DNA of 64,000 nt from Gracilimonas mengyeensis. GTDB taxonomy: Bacteria; Bacteroidota; Rhodothermia; Balneolales; Balneolaceae. The position numbers and the translations under genes were made by a program. The DNA is taken from assembly GCF_900182705.1 (NCBI RefSeq), contig NZ_FXTP01000013.1, forward strand, positions 113,743 through 177,742. Direction: 5' to 3'. Every line of letters starts with the position of its first letter. The stretch's first letter is position 1. The notes below the pieces were generated by a model. The model saw only the letters and a program-made list of their open reading frames with translations. It was not told where the DNA came from and searched no databases. Below are positions 24,488-32,956 of this stretch, in pieces.

Positions 24488-26695
24488 TTATTTTATCAAC
24501 ATCATTTTTTTGGTTTGGATGAACTCCCCAGCCTGCAGGCGATAGATATAGAGACCTGAAGAAAGACTTGACGCATCAAATTGGACCTCATGCTGTCCGG
24601 CAGATACCCTGCCATTCACCAATGTGGCCACTTCCCGCCCCAACATGTCGAATACTTTCAGTGTTACTCGGCTGGTTACAGGTAGTTGATAGCTTATTAC
24701 CGTGCTTGGGTTAAATGGATTAGGGTAGTTGTTGGAGAGCGTAAATTGCTGGGGAATCTTTTGTGGATCTTTGGTTTCATCAGTTCCATCATCCGAACCG
24801 TGATCCCCGGAATGTTTACCTCCGGCAATTTTGGAAGCTCCGCCCGGTCCGCCGATAGTTATCGTGCCGCTTGCGGCAGCAATGGTTATTGTTCCGCTCT
24901 CGGCTTCAATCGTGAGGTTGGAACCGGATTCCAGGGTTGCATCTTCGTACAGCGTTAGGTCATCATACAAGGGCAAGGTTACCTGGCTCATTTCAGTTCC
25001 CAAATGCGCACCGTGGTTTTCGATGGTGTAGATGAGAGTTTGGTAAGCATTTACCCGGCCATAGCCCATATGATAACTCCACGTTAAGTCCTGCCGTTCT
25101 CCTTCCCCGAGATCGTATTCATAAGTATCATTACTATCGTTAATTTTCTCGGCTGTCGTTTCAATAATTTCGCGTACTTCTTCTTGCGTTAAGTTATCAT
25201 TAATCGACAAAATGAGGGAAGCAATGCCCGATACATGGGGGGCTGCAGAAGAAGTACCGTTAAACAAAGTATAATCCAGGTCACTGAGATCACTGGAAAG
25301 TAGTGTTCCTCCAGACTGTGTATGTAAAAAATTATTTGGATTATATCCATTGGTTCCCTGTCTATCAGTAGTAGGTATCAAAACCCCAGGAGCCATAACA
25401 TCAAGTCCGTCCCCATAATTGCTTCCCCATTCATCTTCCGTATCACAAGATATATAATTAAGATATGCTTTACGTTCATTACACATGCTAACAGCTCCAA
25501 CCGCAATCACATTGGCATTATTATAAGGCGGATAGTCTACAATCCATATGTCATCATTACCTGTCGCAAATACGACCACACTTCCCAGCCCGTTTCGTCC
25601 AAAAGTAATCGCACTATCAATAGCTACATCAAGAGGAGAATAATGGGAACTCAATCCCCATGAATTATTGATTACATGGGCTCCATTTTTCCAGGCAAAA
25701 TTAATTCCCTGAGCTTTAGCCATATTAGAGTTTGGAGTTCCTATAAGGCTATTACTAATTGACATAAGTGTTCCATCAGGGGCAATTCCTGCTACCCCTT
25801 CATTATTGTCTACATCTGCTCCCGCAATGCCTGCAACGGCTGTTCCGTGACTTCCCCGTATTTGGCTGGGAGAAGTGCCGCTATCCGTATCATAGCTGTT
25901 GGGGTGAATATTTGGCAAATCAGGGTGATTTAATTCTATTCCATGGTCTAAGACAGCAAGAGTAATGTTTGAATGGGACTTCGTAATCTTCCATGCATCG
26001 GTCATTTGAATATCGCTTCCGGAAACCCCGCTATATTGACCGGTATTCACCAGGTTCCATTGATCATCAAAAAAAGGATCGTTTACTGATTGTACAGCAT
26101 CCTCCATTAAATCAGGAACGGCATCTCTGAAATATCCTGACTTATAAAATGCATTGGCCATGGCTAATGCATTTCCAGCTGAATGTTGATCACAAGCCAG
26201 CGTGTACCATAAATGCATGTATTTATTACTTCCAAGTATTTCTACTTGATACTTTTCGGCGAGTTTTTCCAGCAATTCATAATCGTCTTGCTTTTTTAAT
26301 TGAACATAGAACAGGTGAGACAACCCTACTTCAGTGCCTCTCGATGTGTAGAAATAGGGAGCCTGGTATATCATTTCCGATACCGATAGGTGATCAGCCA
26401 TTTGTTGACCTTCTATTACTGTCCAATAGTAATCTGACTGATTGGTGTTATCTTGCCTGAACAAGGCTCCCAATTCAACCTCCCTGATGGGCTGTATGTT
26501 TTTCTCTTCAACGTTCAGTTCAGCAGATAAGCGTTTCAAATTCGGTTTCTGTTCAAATAAGAGGAATTGTTTATTCTCCTTTAGCTCAAGAGACTGCTTT
26601 TCTCCTTTATACCAGTAATAGTATGGAGAGTCTTGCGCATATACATATATATTTGACAACAATAGAATCAATATTAAAGCGACTGTGTTTTTCAT
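24488..26695 (-). CDS. secreted subtilisin-like serine protease (S8) with T9SS sorting domain
   Basis: Exported protease of 735 residues from the ATG at 26695, which overlaps the stop of the upstream lipoprotein gene (ATGA). The order is a signal peptide (to about 21), a prodomain-like region (about 22-190), and an S8 domain with the full triad: Asp250 in LAVLDHGIELNHPDL, His283 in GSHGTAVAGIAG, Ser482 in NGTSSAAPHVSG, plus oxyanion Asn380 in ATGND. A low-complexity stretch (GTITIAAASGTITIGG) follows, then a C-terminal Por-type sorting domain (NNYPNPFNPSTVISYQL, GLYIYRLQAGEFIQTKKMMLIK) for type IX secretion. A T9SS cargo in an integron cassette position is unusual, because it works only in a host with that secretion system. 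Confidence 0.92.
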   Translation of the reverse strand: MKNTVALILILLLSNIYVYAQDSPYYYWYKGEKQSLELKENKQFLLFEQKPNLKRLSAELNVEEKNIQPIREVELGALFRQDNTNQSDYYWTVIEGQQMADHLSVSEMIYQAPYFYTSRGTEVGLSHLFYVQLKKQDDYELLEKLAEKYQVEILGSNKYMHLWYTLACDQHSAGNALAMANAFYKSGYFRDAVPDLMEDAVQSVNDPFFDDQWNLVNTGQYSGVSGSDIQMTDAWKITKSHSNITLAVLDHGIELNHPDLPNIHPNSYDTDSGTSPSQIRGSHGTAVAGIAGADVDNNEGVAGIAPDGTLMSISNSLIGTPNSNMAKAQGINFAWKNGAHVINNSWGLSSHYSPLDVAIDSAITFGRNGLGSVVVFATGNDDIWIVDYPPYNNANVIAVGAVSMCNERKAYLNYISCDTEDEWGSNYGDGLDVMAPGVLIPTTDRQGTNGYNPNNFLHTQSGGTLLSSDLSDLDYTLFNGTSSAAPHVSGIASLILSINDNLTQEEVREIIETTAEKINDSNDTYEYDLGEGERQDLTWSYHMGYGRVNAYQTLIYTIENHGAHLGTEMSQVTLPLYDDLTLYEDATLESGSNLTIEAESGTITIAAASGTITIGGPGGASKIAGGKHSGDHGSDDGTDETKDPQKIPQQFTLSNNYPNPFNPSTVISYQLPVTSRVTLKVFDMLGREVATLVNGRVSAGQHEVQFDASSLSSGLYIYRLQAGEFIQTKKMMLIK

Positions 26696-27234
26696 AACTC
26701 TTCCTCCCAATAAACATCAAAAACAATCGGGTAACCGAGGTATTCCCGAGATAATACCTTAACAATATAGTTAGCGTTGCCAGGTTGGGCTGCTACGCTT
26801 TTAATAATTCCTATTTTATAGCGTAACGTATTTGACGTAAATTTTATGTGTTGCCCAACGACCATTGGAAAACTTGGTTGAGTAATAGTTGTTCCTGCCA
26901 AAATAAATTCCTCATCAAAATTCACTGCCACTGAATCCTGGCAGTTGATATAGGTATTAAATTCCGTTTTTGTGGTAATCACAAATTCCCAATTACTAAG
27001 TCCTTCTCCCTTTCTAATGGAATCGGGATTGATATTTGAGAAATTAAAATGGCAATCCACAACATCTTTTTCTAATCCTTGGAACTGTCCTAAAATTTCA
27101 AAAGGTACCGGCCCTTCCTCAGGACCAGAATCTGTACTACAACCGCTTCCCAGAACAAACGGCATGGTAAATAACAGTACGAGATTAAATAGCGTTGGCT
27201 TATTATGTTCCTTTTTAAATCGTTCCCGTTTCAT
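26692..27234 (-). CDS. lipoprotein of unknown function
   Basis: A 180-residue lipoprotein with signal and lipobox FVLGSGC (Cys32), then an acidic linker (STDSGPEEGPVPFE). The mature part is beta-rich (NWEFVITTKTEFNTYINC, EEFILAGTTITQPSFPMVVGQHIKFTS, YIVKVLSREYLGYPIVFDVYW). Two cysteines in the mature chain could pair. It lies between the S74 protein gene (6 bases upstream) and the protease gene (4-base overlap), so it is in an operon with both. A role as protease inhibitor or surface partner is possible but unproven. No family recognised. Confidence 0.65.
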   Translation of the reverse strand: MKRERFKKEHNKPTLFNLVLLFTMPFVLGSGCSTDSGPEEGPVPFEILGQFQGLEKDVVDCHFNFSNINPDSIRKGEGLSNWEFVITTKTEFNTYINCQDSVAVNFDEEFILAGTTITQPSFPMVVGQHIKFTSNTLRYKIGIIKSVAAQPGNANYIVKVLSREYLGYPIVFDVYWEEEL

Positions 27235-27239
27235 GGGGA

Positions 27240-28034
27240 TTACCTCTCTTCATTTAATTGGGTTTTCAATGCTTTCACCTCCGCCTGCAATTCCTGCACG
27301 GCGGCTAGCAGCAACACGGTGAGTTCATCATAGTTGATAGCTTTAGTAGTTACGGTTTGGAAAGGCTCTCCTGTTCGCTCTTCCGGGCTTTGCCCTTCGT
27401 CAAGTACATGTACAATGTCCCTCACTATTTCAGGGAAAACATCGGCTACCTGTTGCGCTGAAAGACCCATATGTTCCCCTTCGACGGCATGGGTAGTGGG
27501 CAGCCCCCGGCTACGTAAAGTTTCATTATCCAGAAATTCGTACTGCAAAGGCCGCAAAGTCTGGAGTTTGGAAGCAATGTCCGTTCTGTCCATCTCCCGG
27601 ATGTTGGTTTTAAGCTTTTCGTCAGAAGGCTGGTAAATACCCCCGCTTACATACAACCCGGCCGCTGTTCCCGAAAAATATCCCCCGTACCCTCCACTAG
27701 AAGTGGAGTAAACTCCCCAGCTATTAAAGGTTCCGGGTTGAACCGATACCCGGAGGCCATAATTGTAGTCTGCACCTGAGGCCGTGCCATAAAAAGCGTA
27801 ACTGTCATAACCGTTAGAGGCCTCGCCACGCACCCCATAACGGGCAGCCCCGCTTGAGGTTGACTTGCCATAAATAGCCGTATGTTCGCTGCTGGCAATA
27901 ACCCTCAATTGATTGCTGGAGATTGGCGAAGTGTTAATGCCAATCTGTCCTCCGCTGTTAAGGTTAATTTGTGCCCAGGCGAATGTAGGCAGCAGCATTA
28001 AAGAAAGAAAAAGAAAGGATGTTAACTTGGACAT
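27240..28034 (-). CDS. secreted protein with C-terminal peptidase S74 (intramolecular chaperone) domain
   Basis: A 264-residue exported protein. A signal peptide (to about residue 21) leads into a repetitive middle with Gly/Ser/Tyr-rich turns (SSGAARYGVRGEASNGYDS, NYGLRVSVQPGTFNSWG), like a trimeric beta-helix or fibre shaft. The C-terminus (from about 135) matches the S74 self-cleaving chaperone domain: QPSDEKLKTNIREM with the Ser-Lys dyad, LRPLQYEFLD, HMGLSAQQVADVFPEIV and INYDELTVLLLAAVQELQAEV with a coiled coil. S74 domains occur in phage tail spikes and in surface proteins of Bacteroidota. It is the first gene of the three-gene cassette module. Confidence 0.8.
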   Translation of the reverse strand: MSKLTSFLFLSLMLLPTFAWAQINLNSGGQIGINTSPISSNQLRVIASSEHTAIYGKSTSSGAARYGVRGEASNGYDSYAFYGTASGADYNYGLRVSVQPGTFNSWGVYSTSSGGYGGYFSGTAAGLYVSGGIYQPSDEKLKTNIREMDRTDIASKLQTLRPLQYEFLDNETLRSRGLPTTHAVEGEHMGLSAQQVADVFPEIVRDIVHVLDEGQSPEERTGEPFQTVTTKAINYDELTVLLLAAVQELQAEVKALKTQLNEER

Positions 28035-28194
28035 GATGTTCTCCCGTTTGGTTTATTATTGTACCGCACAGTAGAACTGCGAAAAACCCACTGTGCCGTT
28101 TATTCATGGACAGTTTTTAGGTCAATTTGCCTTTTATTAAAGGAATTAACTAAAAAAAACTAGAAGGTCAAGTTAGAAATCTGAATGCCCCGGT

Positions 28195-28316
28195 ACCTAA
28201 CGGATGGCAGATAAGCTGTCCGGCGGATTAATAATTTGATTAAAACTAAAACATGAACTTAATGGCAATATTGGGTAACTGGCACGAGGCCGGTCAGCTT
28301 GATTTGCTTGTTATAC
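28195..28316 (-). other. attC site
   Basis: 122 bp from ACCTAAC to GTTATAC. A divergent arm type: AGATAAGCTGTCCGGC on the left matches the complement of GGCCGGTCAGCTTGATTTGC on the right. Confidence 0.88.
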
Positions 28317-28329
28317 TGCGAGGTTAATT

Positions 28330-28716
28330 ATGCAACAACCGATAATTGATGGAAGAAATGAAATGAACGGAGTCGAATCAGCGGGCGATAGGATTAAAGA
28401 GAAATTTGTCGAAGCCATTGTTGAGATGGTTACAGAGGCGCTGGATGTGAATTACCGAGAGCGAAGAAATTTCCAAGCATTGTTGAAAAACCTGATTAAA
28501 GATAAGATCACCGACAGGTCGATCAAAGATAGACCTGGTGGACTTCTTGAACAGTATTTACACAATGAAATGAGAAAAACATTACCAAAGTTTAAAGATA
28601 CTTTTGGGCTGAATGATGAGGTAGATATTGTAGAGTCTCATGCTTCTCATGCAAAAATGAACAAGGTAGTTGAAGCTATTAAGGAAAAATATGACGGGAA
28701 GCAAAAAGCAGTATAA
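28330..28716 (+). CDS. hypothetical cassette protein, reversed orientation
   Basis: A 128-residue, charged, helical protein (RIKEKFVEAIVEMVTEALDVNYRERRNFQALLKNLIKDKI, MRKTLPKFKDTFGLNDEVD). No signal peptide, membrane segment or known family. It runs toward intI, opposite to the canonical direction, begins 14 bases after one attC and its stop codon TAA lies inside the GTATAAC box of the next. It must use its own promoter or read-through from other reversed genes. Confidence 0.6.
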   Translation: MQQPIIDGRNEMNGVESAGDRIKEKFVEAIVEMVTEALDVNYRERRNFQALLKNLIKDKITDRSIKDRPGGLLEQYLHNEMRKTLPKFKDTFGLNDEVDIVESHASHAKMNKVVEAIKEKYDGKQKAV

Positions 28717-28833
28717 CGACCCAGCGCATAACGGGCGCGGAGATTATGAGTTAATAAACAGTGAAAATTTTCAAACAAGCAACTCTGGAAACCAACGGCA
28801 CGTCCGCGTCCCCAGTTAATGCGCTTGTTATAC
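28711..28833 (-). other. attC site
   Basis: 123 bp from GTATAAC to GTTATAC, of the GCGCATAACGGGCGC type. The left box contains the stop codon of the + strand gene beside it. Confidence 0.92.
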
Positions 28834-28903
28834 AACCATATGTTTATTTTGCCTTTAACTAATTCACTTCAAAATATTGACTTGAGTGAAAAGCTTTTCA
28901 TAA

Positions 28904-29248
28904 TCAGGAAAATTGTTCATTTAAAAATTTATCCAAAGATATTTTTGGAGTTGGTTTTACCCCTACTTGAAAAATTTCTACAAAAACCACTTCTTTATCT
29001 TCCTTAGGAAGCTTATCCAAGTCATATTTTTTGAGCATATCTACAATCTTGATTTGGTCGATTGATTTCGACTTTTCAACGAGAAATTTTAGCGCATTTT
29101 TTTCTTCGATTCCTTTTTCTTCAAGAATTTTCAAATTGTTATCGCTTTCGACTTGATTTGGATTATTTTCATTATCAAAGAATCTCTGTTTTATTTTTTC
29201 AAATATATCATCATGATCTGTGGTGATATTGAAATGTGAATAAGACAT
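28904..29248 (-). CDS. hypothetical cassette protein
   Basis: A 114-residue acidic soluble protein, mostly helical (DDIFEKIKQRFFDNENN, NLKILEEKGIEEKNALKFLVEKSK, IKIVDMLKKYDLDKLPKEDKEVVFVE). No signal peptide or known motif. Canonical orientation, preceded by AAAGGAGG, a near-perfect ribosome-binding site. Function unknown. Confidence 0.65.
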   Translation of the reverse strand: MSYSHFNITTDHDDIFEKIKQRFFDNENNPNQVESDNNLKILEEKGIEEKNALKFLVEKSKSIDQIKIVDMLKKYDLDKLPKEDKEVVFVEIFQVGVKPTPKISLDKFLNEQFS

Positions 29249-29287
29249 TTAATTCCTCCTTTTAAAAGTATTTTTTAAGCAAATTCG

Positions 29288-29345
29288 TTGTAAAACGGCT
29301 CAGCGCATAACAACGGGCAGAGATTATGGGTTAATTAACGGTTAA
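29288..29345 (-). other. attC half-site (left arm only)
   Basis: TGTAAAACGGCTCAGCGC and then ATAACAACGGGCAGAGATTATG match the left arm of the 24324-type attC. The right arm is missing and the stop codon of the next gene lies inside the remaining sequence at 29342. Confidence 0.6.
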
Positions 29346-29917
29346 AATATTTCCAAATATAAATCTGGATGCGTTTCTTTAAACCATAGAATAAACTCAT
29401 CAGATTTTCCATTAAGCTCATCAAAAAAGAAATCTTCTAATTTAGTTTTCCCAGGCACGCCTGCATCTAAAAATTTTGAAGTACCAGCTCTCTCATGGAC
29501 TTTCCAAAACTTTTGAAGGTTATCACTATGATAAACAAGGGTTCTTTTTTTATTTAATTTGTAATGAGAAGGATGGTTTAAAACTTTTCTGTCAGTATGA
29601 TCGATTTTATCACCTAATAATTGAAAACATATTTCGAATAGTGCACGAATCGAATTTACATTTATGTCGTTAATTGATTGTTTACTTCGAAGGGCAAGCT
29701 TTATTAATTCGAGTTCTTTTTTAATGTTTTCAACTTGTTCTGGATCATCTTGAATATTTGCTTTAATGTGTTTTTCAAAGCTGTCAAATAACTTAGATAG
29801 AGTATTCTTCCATCTAGTTTTATCCCGATTACCAGAAAACCCATGATACCTGTCATTACCGAAAACTCTATTTAGAAATGTCTCAAAACTGGGATCAATA
29901 TAAATTGAATCACTCAT
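29342..29917 (-). CDS. hypothetical cassette protein
   Basis: A 191-residue soluble protein with no recognised family. The N-terminal half has aromatic-rich helices (FLNRVFGNDRYHGFSGNRDKTRWKNTLSKLF), the middle is a charged helical region (VENIKKELELIKLALRSKQSI) and the C-terminus is acidic (LEDFFFDELNGKSDEFILWFKE). No signal peptide. Canonical cassette orientation; its own attC is reduced to a half-site. Confidence 0.6.
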   Translation of the reverse strand: MSDSIYIDPSFETFLNRVFGNDRYHGFSGNRDKTRWKNTLSKLFDSFEKHIKANIQDDPEQVENIKKELELIKLALRSKQSINDINVNSIRALFEICFQLLGDKIDHTDRKVLNHPSHYKLNKKRTLVYHSDNLQKFWKVHERAGTSKFLDAGVPGKTKLEDFFFDELNGKSDEFILWFKETHPDLYLEIF

Positions 29918-30024
29918 GGTTAACTAATTTATAATTTAAATCTTTAAAAGTTTTTCAGCTTAGTAATTAAGAGAATTTAATCAGGAAATTCAGATTTTGA
30001 CTATCAATAGGTACGAATAAGATT

Positions 30025-30453
30025 TCATTTTCTCTCAAATTCAAACATAACTGACATGTGGTTCTCTTTATAGTTTTTACCCTCTAAACTTAGTTTCCCT
30101 CCTCTTATGTATCCAAATAGCCTATTTAGTTTTAGATCAATATTTATATTTAAATCATCTAATTCTAAAATAGTACTATAATTTCCAAAACTATCCTTTT
30201 GGAGCCTTAGTATTCTATCTTTGAGTTCATTCATATCTAGTTCCAGCTCAATCGCATCAGTATCAGGATAAAATGTTATTAATACATCTTCTTGTTTACA
30301 TCTGTTTCTTGTAGATCTTGTCTCTTCAAGGTTTATCTCTTCGTTTATATATACAATGCAATCGGATATTTTAAATTCAATAGTTTGAGAGACCACACTC
30401 AAAGGAAAAAAACATAATATTAAGATGGCTATATATTGTATATAATATTTCAT
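30025..30453 (-). CDS. secreted hypothetical cassette protein
   Basis: About 142 residues from the ATG at 30453 (MKYYIQYIAILILCFFPLSVVSQ is a clear signal peptide; the frame to 30534 runs back into attC sequence and is rejected). The mature part is beta-rich, with alternating charged and hydrophobic residues (TIEFKISDCIVYINEEINLE, AIELELDMNELKDRILRLQ, LNINIDLKLNRLFGYIRGG). No family recognised. It shares a cassette interval with the preceding gene because no attC separates them. Confidence 0.6.
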   Translation of the reverse strand: MKYYIQYIAILILCFFPLSVVSQTIEFKISDCIVYINEEINLEETRSTRNRCKQEDVLITFYPDTDAIELELDMNELKDRILRLQKDSFGNYSTILELDDLNINIDLKLNRLFGYIRGGKLSLEGKNYKENHMSVMFEFERK

Positions 30454-30466
30454 ATAGATATGGTTT

Positions 30467-30588
30467 GTATAACGGCCCGGCGCATAACGGGCGCGGAGAT
30501 TGTCAGTGAATAAACGGCAAACATTTTTAAACAAGCAACTCTGAAAGCCGAAACTCCGACCGCGTCCCAGTTGATGCGCTTGTTAGGC
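30467..30588 (-). other. attC site bounding the phosphate-uptake module
   Basis: 122 bp from GTATAAC to GTTAGGC, of the GCGCATAACGGGCGC type. The next attC to the right is 4.9 kb away. Confidence 0.92.
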
Positions 30589-30644
30589 GGCATCTTTTGG
30601 TTTATATTTTGGATGTATAAAATCATCCACAACCTATACTAATC

Positions 30645-31079
30645 TTGCTATCAAAAAAAGCTAAATACGCCATTCATGCAATGTTACGATTGGCAAAAGA
30701 ACGTAACCAAGGGCCTATGGCTATTGGTGAAATAGCAGAGAAAGAAAACATTCCACACAAGTTTTTAGAGGCTATTTTACTTGAACTCAAAAGTTCTGGT
30801 TTTATCAGTAGTAAAAAAGGACGTAGTGGTGGGTATTATCTACGGCAGCATCCTGATGAAATTAATCTCGCGGATATCCATCGAACCATAGACGGAGCCA
30901 TTGCCCTTCTTCCCTGTGTGACCTATAACTATTACGAACGATGTGAGGAATGCAAGGATGAAAAAACCTGTGCCATTCGGAAGGCTATTAAAGAAGTACG
31001 GGATGAAACAGTTCATATTTTAAAAAAGTACACGCTCACCAAACTGATGGAACAAGAAGATTTTTTAAAAGAATTATAG
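30645..31079 (+). CDS. Rrf2-family transcriptional regulator
   Basis: DNA-binding regulator of 144 residues. The start is TTG, supported by the family-typical MLSKKAKYAIHAMLRLA. The winged helix is seen in GPMAIGEIAEKENIPHKFLEAILLELKSSGFISSKKGRSGGYYL. The C-terminal part carries four cysteines spaced C-x8-C-x2-C-x5-C (CVTYNYYERCEECKDEKTC). Rrf2 proteins such as IscR and NsrR use three cysteines for an Fe-S cluster, so a redox or metal signal is possible. It stands first in the Rrf2-DUF2490-pstSCAB module, and an inverted repeat overlaps the promoter in front of the next gene. Confidence 0.9.
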   Translation: MLSKKAKYAIHAMLRLAKERNQGPMAIGEIAEKENIPHKFLEAILLELKSSGFISSKKGRSGGYYLRQHPDEINLADIHRTIDGAIALLPCVTYNYYERCEECKDEKTCAIRKAIKEVRDETVHILKKYTLTKLMEQEDFLKEL

Positions 31080-31097
31080 TTTTTTTAAAATTAATCC

Positions 31098-31133
31098 CTA
31101 TTAATTTGATAGACATTTGGGTTTTTATATATT
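31098..31133 (+). promoter_or_regulatory. promoter of the DUF2490-pst operon with candidate Rrf2 operator
   Basis: TTGATA at 31106-31111, 16 bases, then TATATT at 31128-31133 forms a good sigma-70-like promoter 39 bases before the ATG at 31173. The inverted repeat CTAT-N7-ATAG (31098-31112) covers the -35 box, so a repressor bound there would block it. Operator identity is inferred. Confidence 0.5.
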
Positions 31134-31172
31134 CACTCCTTCTTGTTTAAAACCTTAACCAAAAATCATGCT

Positions 31173-31937
31173 ATGAAAAATAAGCATCGTGTATTAAAGC
31201 TCTTTTCAATTTCACTGCTCGCTGTTGGTGCAATGACATTTACTTCAACAAGAGCAATGGCTCAAGAAAAGAATATTGACCATGAAACCTTTTACTGGCT
31301 GCGTTACAGCCCGACTTTTGATCTTGGTAACAGTTGGTCTTTAAAAGGCGAGTTTGAAATCAGACGATGGGCTTTTCCGGATCGGCAGCATCAATTGCTG
31401 GTTCCAAGAGTTACCTTTAACAAAAAACTGTCCAATGGCTGGGATGTAGGGATTGGAGGAGTTTATTTTCTGCAATCATTACCCCAGGATGGAGAAGTAG
31501 ATATAGACTTAACACGCCCAGAAATACGCCCACACCAGGATTTAACCATGCGAGATAAAGTAGGCATCGTGGGAATAACACACCGTTATCGTCTTGAGCA
31601 GCGGTTCATCAGAAAAACAGAGGGAACGGAACTTGCCGATGGATATGATTTCAACCTTCGGTTTCGCTATCGCCTTCAATTTAGAATTCCACTGAATGAT
31701 AAAAGCGGTGCAGGAGCGATGGATTTCAAAGTGGGCGATGAAATTATGCTGAATGCCGGGAAAAATATCGTTCGAAATACTTTTGATCAAAACCGTTTGT
31801 ATGTCGGATTCCGAAATAAATTTAGCTCTAAAACCAATCTTGAAGTAGATCTGATCAACTGGTTTCAACAGAGAAGCAACGGTGATGATTTCAGAAGCCG
31901 CTATATTTTACGTGTGACATTCAATCAATCTTTTTAA
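31173..31937 (+). CDS. DUF2490 outer-membrane protein (porin-like)
   Basis: A 254-residue outer-membrane beta-barrel protein from the ATG at 31173. Signal peptide (MKNKHRVLKLFSISLLAVGA and on to RAMAQ), then the DUF2490 pattern: FYWLRYSPTFDLGNSWSLKG, QHQLLVPRVTFNKKLSNGWDVGIG, HRYRLEQRF, RFRYRLQFRIPL and the terminal strand YILRVTFNQSF ending in phenylalanine. DUF2490 proteins lack known substrates. Its place directly in front of pstSCAB suggests it passes phosphate or a related oxyanion through the outer membrane, which is inference. Confidence 0.82.
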   Translation: MKNKHRVLKLFSISLLAVGAMTFTSTRAMAQEKNIDHETFYWLRYSPTFDLGNSWSLKGEFEIRRWAFPDRQHQLLVPRVTFNKKLSNGWDVGIGGVYFLQSLPQDGEVDIDLTRPEIRPHQDLTMRDKVGIVGITHRYRLEQRFIRKTEGTELADGYDFNLRFRYRLQFRIPLNDKSGAGAMDFKVGDEIMLNAGKNIVRNTFDQNRLYVGFRNKFSSKTNLEVDLINWFQQRSNGDDFRSRYILRVTFNQSF

Positions 31938-31966
31938 CTTTAAATCCTATAAAATCTATAGATATT

Positions 31967-32950
31967 ATGAATAATAGATTCTTTTTCTTACCAACCATTC
32001 TTTTTTCAAGCCTGATCATAATTGTTATGGGTGGCTGCAGTTCTTCTGATAAACAAGGTCAGCAAACAGAAGGTGAAACCGTTAGGGTGGCCATATCTGG
32101 TGCATTTGCTCTCTATCCGTTGGTTACCGTCTGGGCCGAGGAGTTTAATAAAACACATCCGAATATTCAGTTCGACATTCAGGCAGGCGGAGCTGGAAAA
32201 GGCATGGCGGATGTGCTTTCAGGAGCCACCGATGTAGGCATGTTTTCCAGAACAATTGCGCAGGCTGAAAAAGATCAAGGAGTCTGGTGGGTAGCAGTCA
32301 CCAAAGATGCGGTTCTGCCTACCATTAGCTCAGAAAATCCTTACCTGCCTGAGCTGCATCGGCAAGGAGTTACCCACCAAGAACTTTCTTCGATATGGTT
32401 GAGTGAAAACGAACCCTCGTGGAATGAAATTGTAGATTTGGGAAGTTCAGGGAATGAAACCATCACCGTGTTTACCCGGTCTGATGCAAGCGGAGCTGCT
32501 GAAGTTTTTGCTACTTATTTAGGAGCGCATCAGGAAGATCTGAATGGCGTTGGAGTGATGGGAGATCCTGGGCTTGCAGAAGCTGTTCGTAAAGATCAGC
32601 TCAGTGTAGGATACAACAATACCATTTATGTATATGATGTAGAAACTGGCGAAAAGAACCCCGGTATAGACGTCATCCCGCTTGATTTGAATGCCAATGG
32701 CGTGATTGATGAAGACGAAGCTTTCTACGACAACTTCGATAGCATATTAAAAGCGGTAGGTTCCGGCAAATATCCTTCTCCACCGGCTCGTGAATTGTAT
32801 CTGATCACCAATGGAGAACCTGAAAAACAAGCCGTCATTTCCTTTATCGAGTGGGTTTTGACTGATGGGCAGGAGTTTGTTCGCCCGTCCGGTTATGTAC
32901 CCTTGGATGAATCCTATGTACAGGATCAGCTTACCAAACTTCAGGATTAA
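31967..32950 (+). CDS. pstS: PstS-like phosphate-binding lipoprotein
   Basis: Periplasmic substrate-binding protein of the phosphate ABC transporter, 327 residues. The signal ends in the lipobox IIIVMGGC. The binding-site segments are SGAFALYPLVTVWAEEF, QAGGAGKGMADVLSGATDVGMFSR and TVFTRSDASGAAEVFATYL, typical of the PstS-like 2 group, not the E. coli type. A related oxyanion (arsenate, molybdate or tungstate) cannot be excluded from sequence, but the PstC/PstA/PstB partners favour phosphate. It is followed 6 bases later by pstC. An EF-hand-like DLNANGVIDEDEAFYD segment is an unusual addition that might bind calcium. Confidence 0.88.
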   Translation: MNNRFFFLPTILFSSLIIIVMGGCSSSDKQGQQTEGETVRVAISGAFALYPLVTVWAEEFNKTHPNIQFDIQAGGAGKGMADVLSGATDVGMFSRTIAQAEKDQGVWWVAVTKDAVLPTISSENPYLPELHRQGVTHQELSSIWLSENEPSWNEIVDLGSSGNETITVFTRSDASGAAEVFATYLGAHQEDLNGVGVMGDPGLAEAVRKDQLSVGYNNTIYVYDVETGEKNPGIDVIPLDLNANGVIDEDEAFYDNFDSILKAVGSGKYPSPPARELYLITNGEPEKQAVISFIEWVLTDGQEFVRPSGYVPLDESYVQDQLTKLQD

Positions 32951-32956
32951 ATACCT

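Noticed and set aside
27240..28034. Prophage remnant, suggested by the S74 domain and the phage-type Dam gene
   Set aside because: No other phage structural, lysis or replication genes are present; both genes sit in separate attC-bounded intervals.
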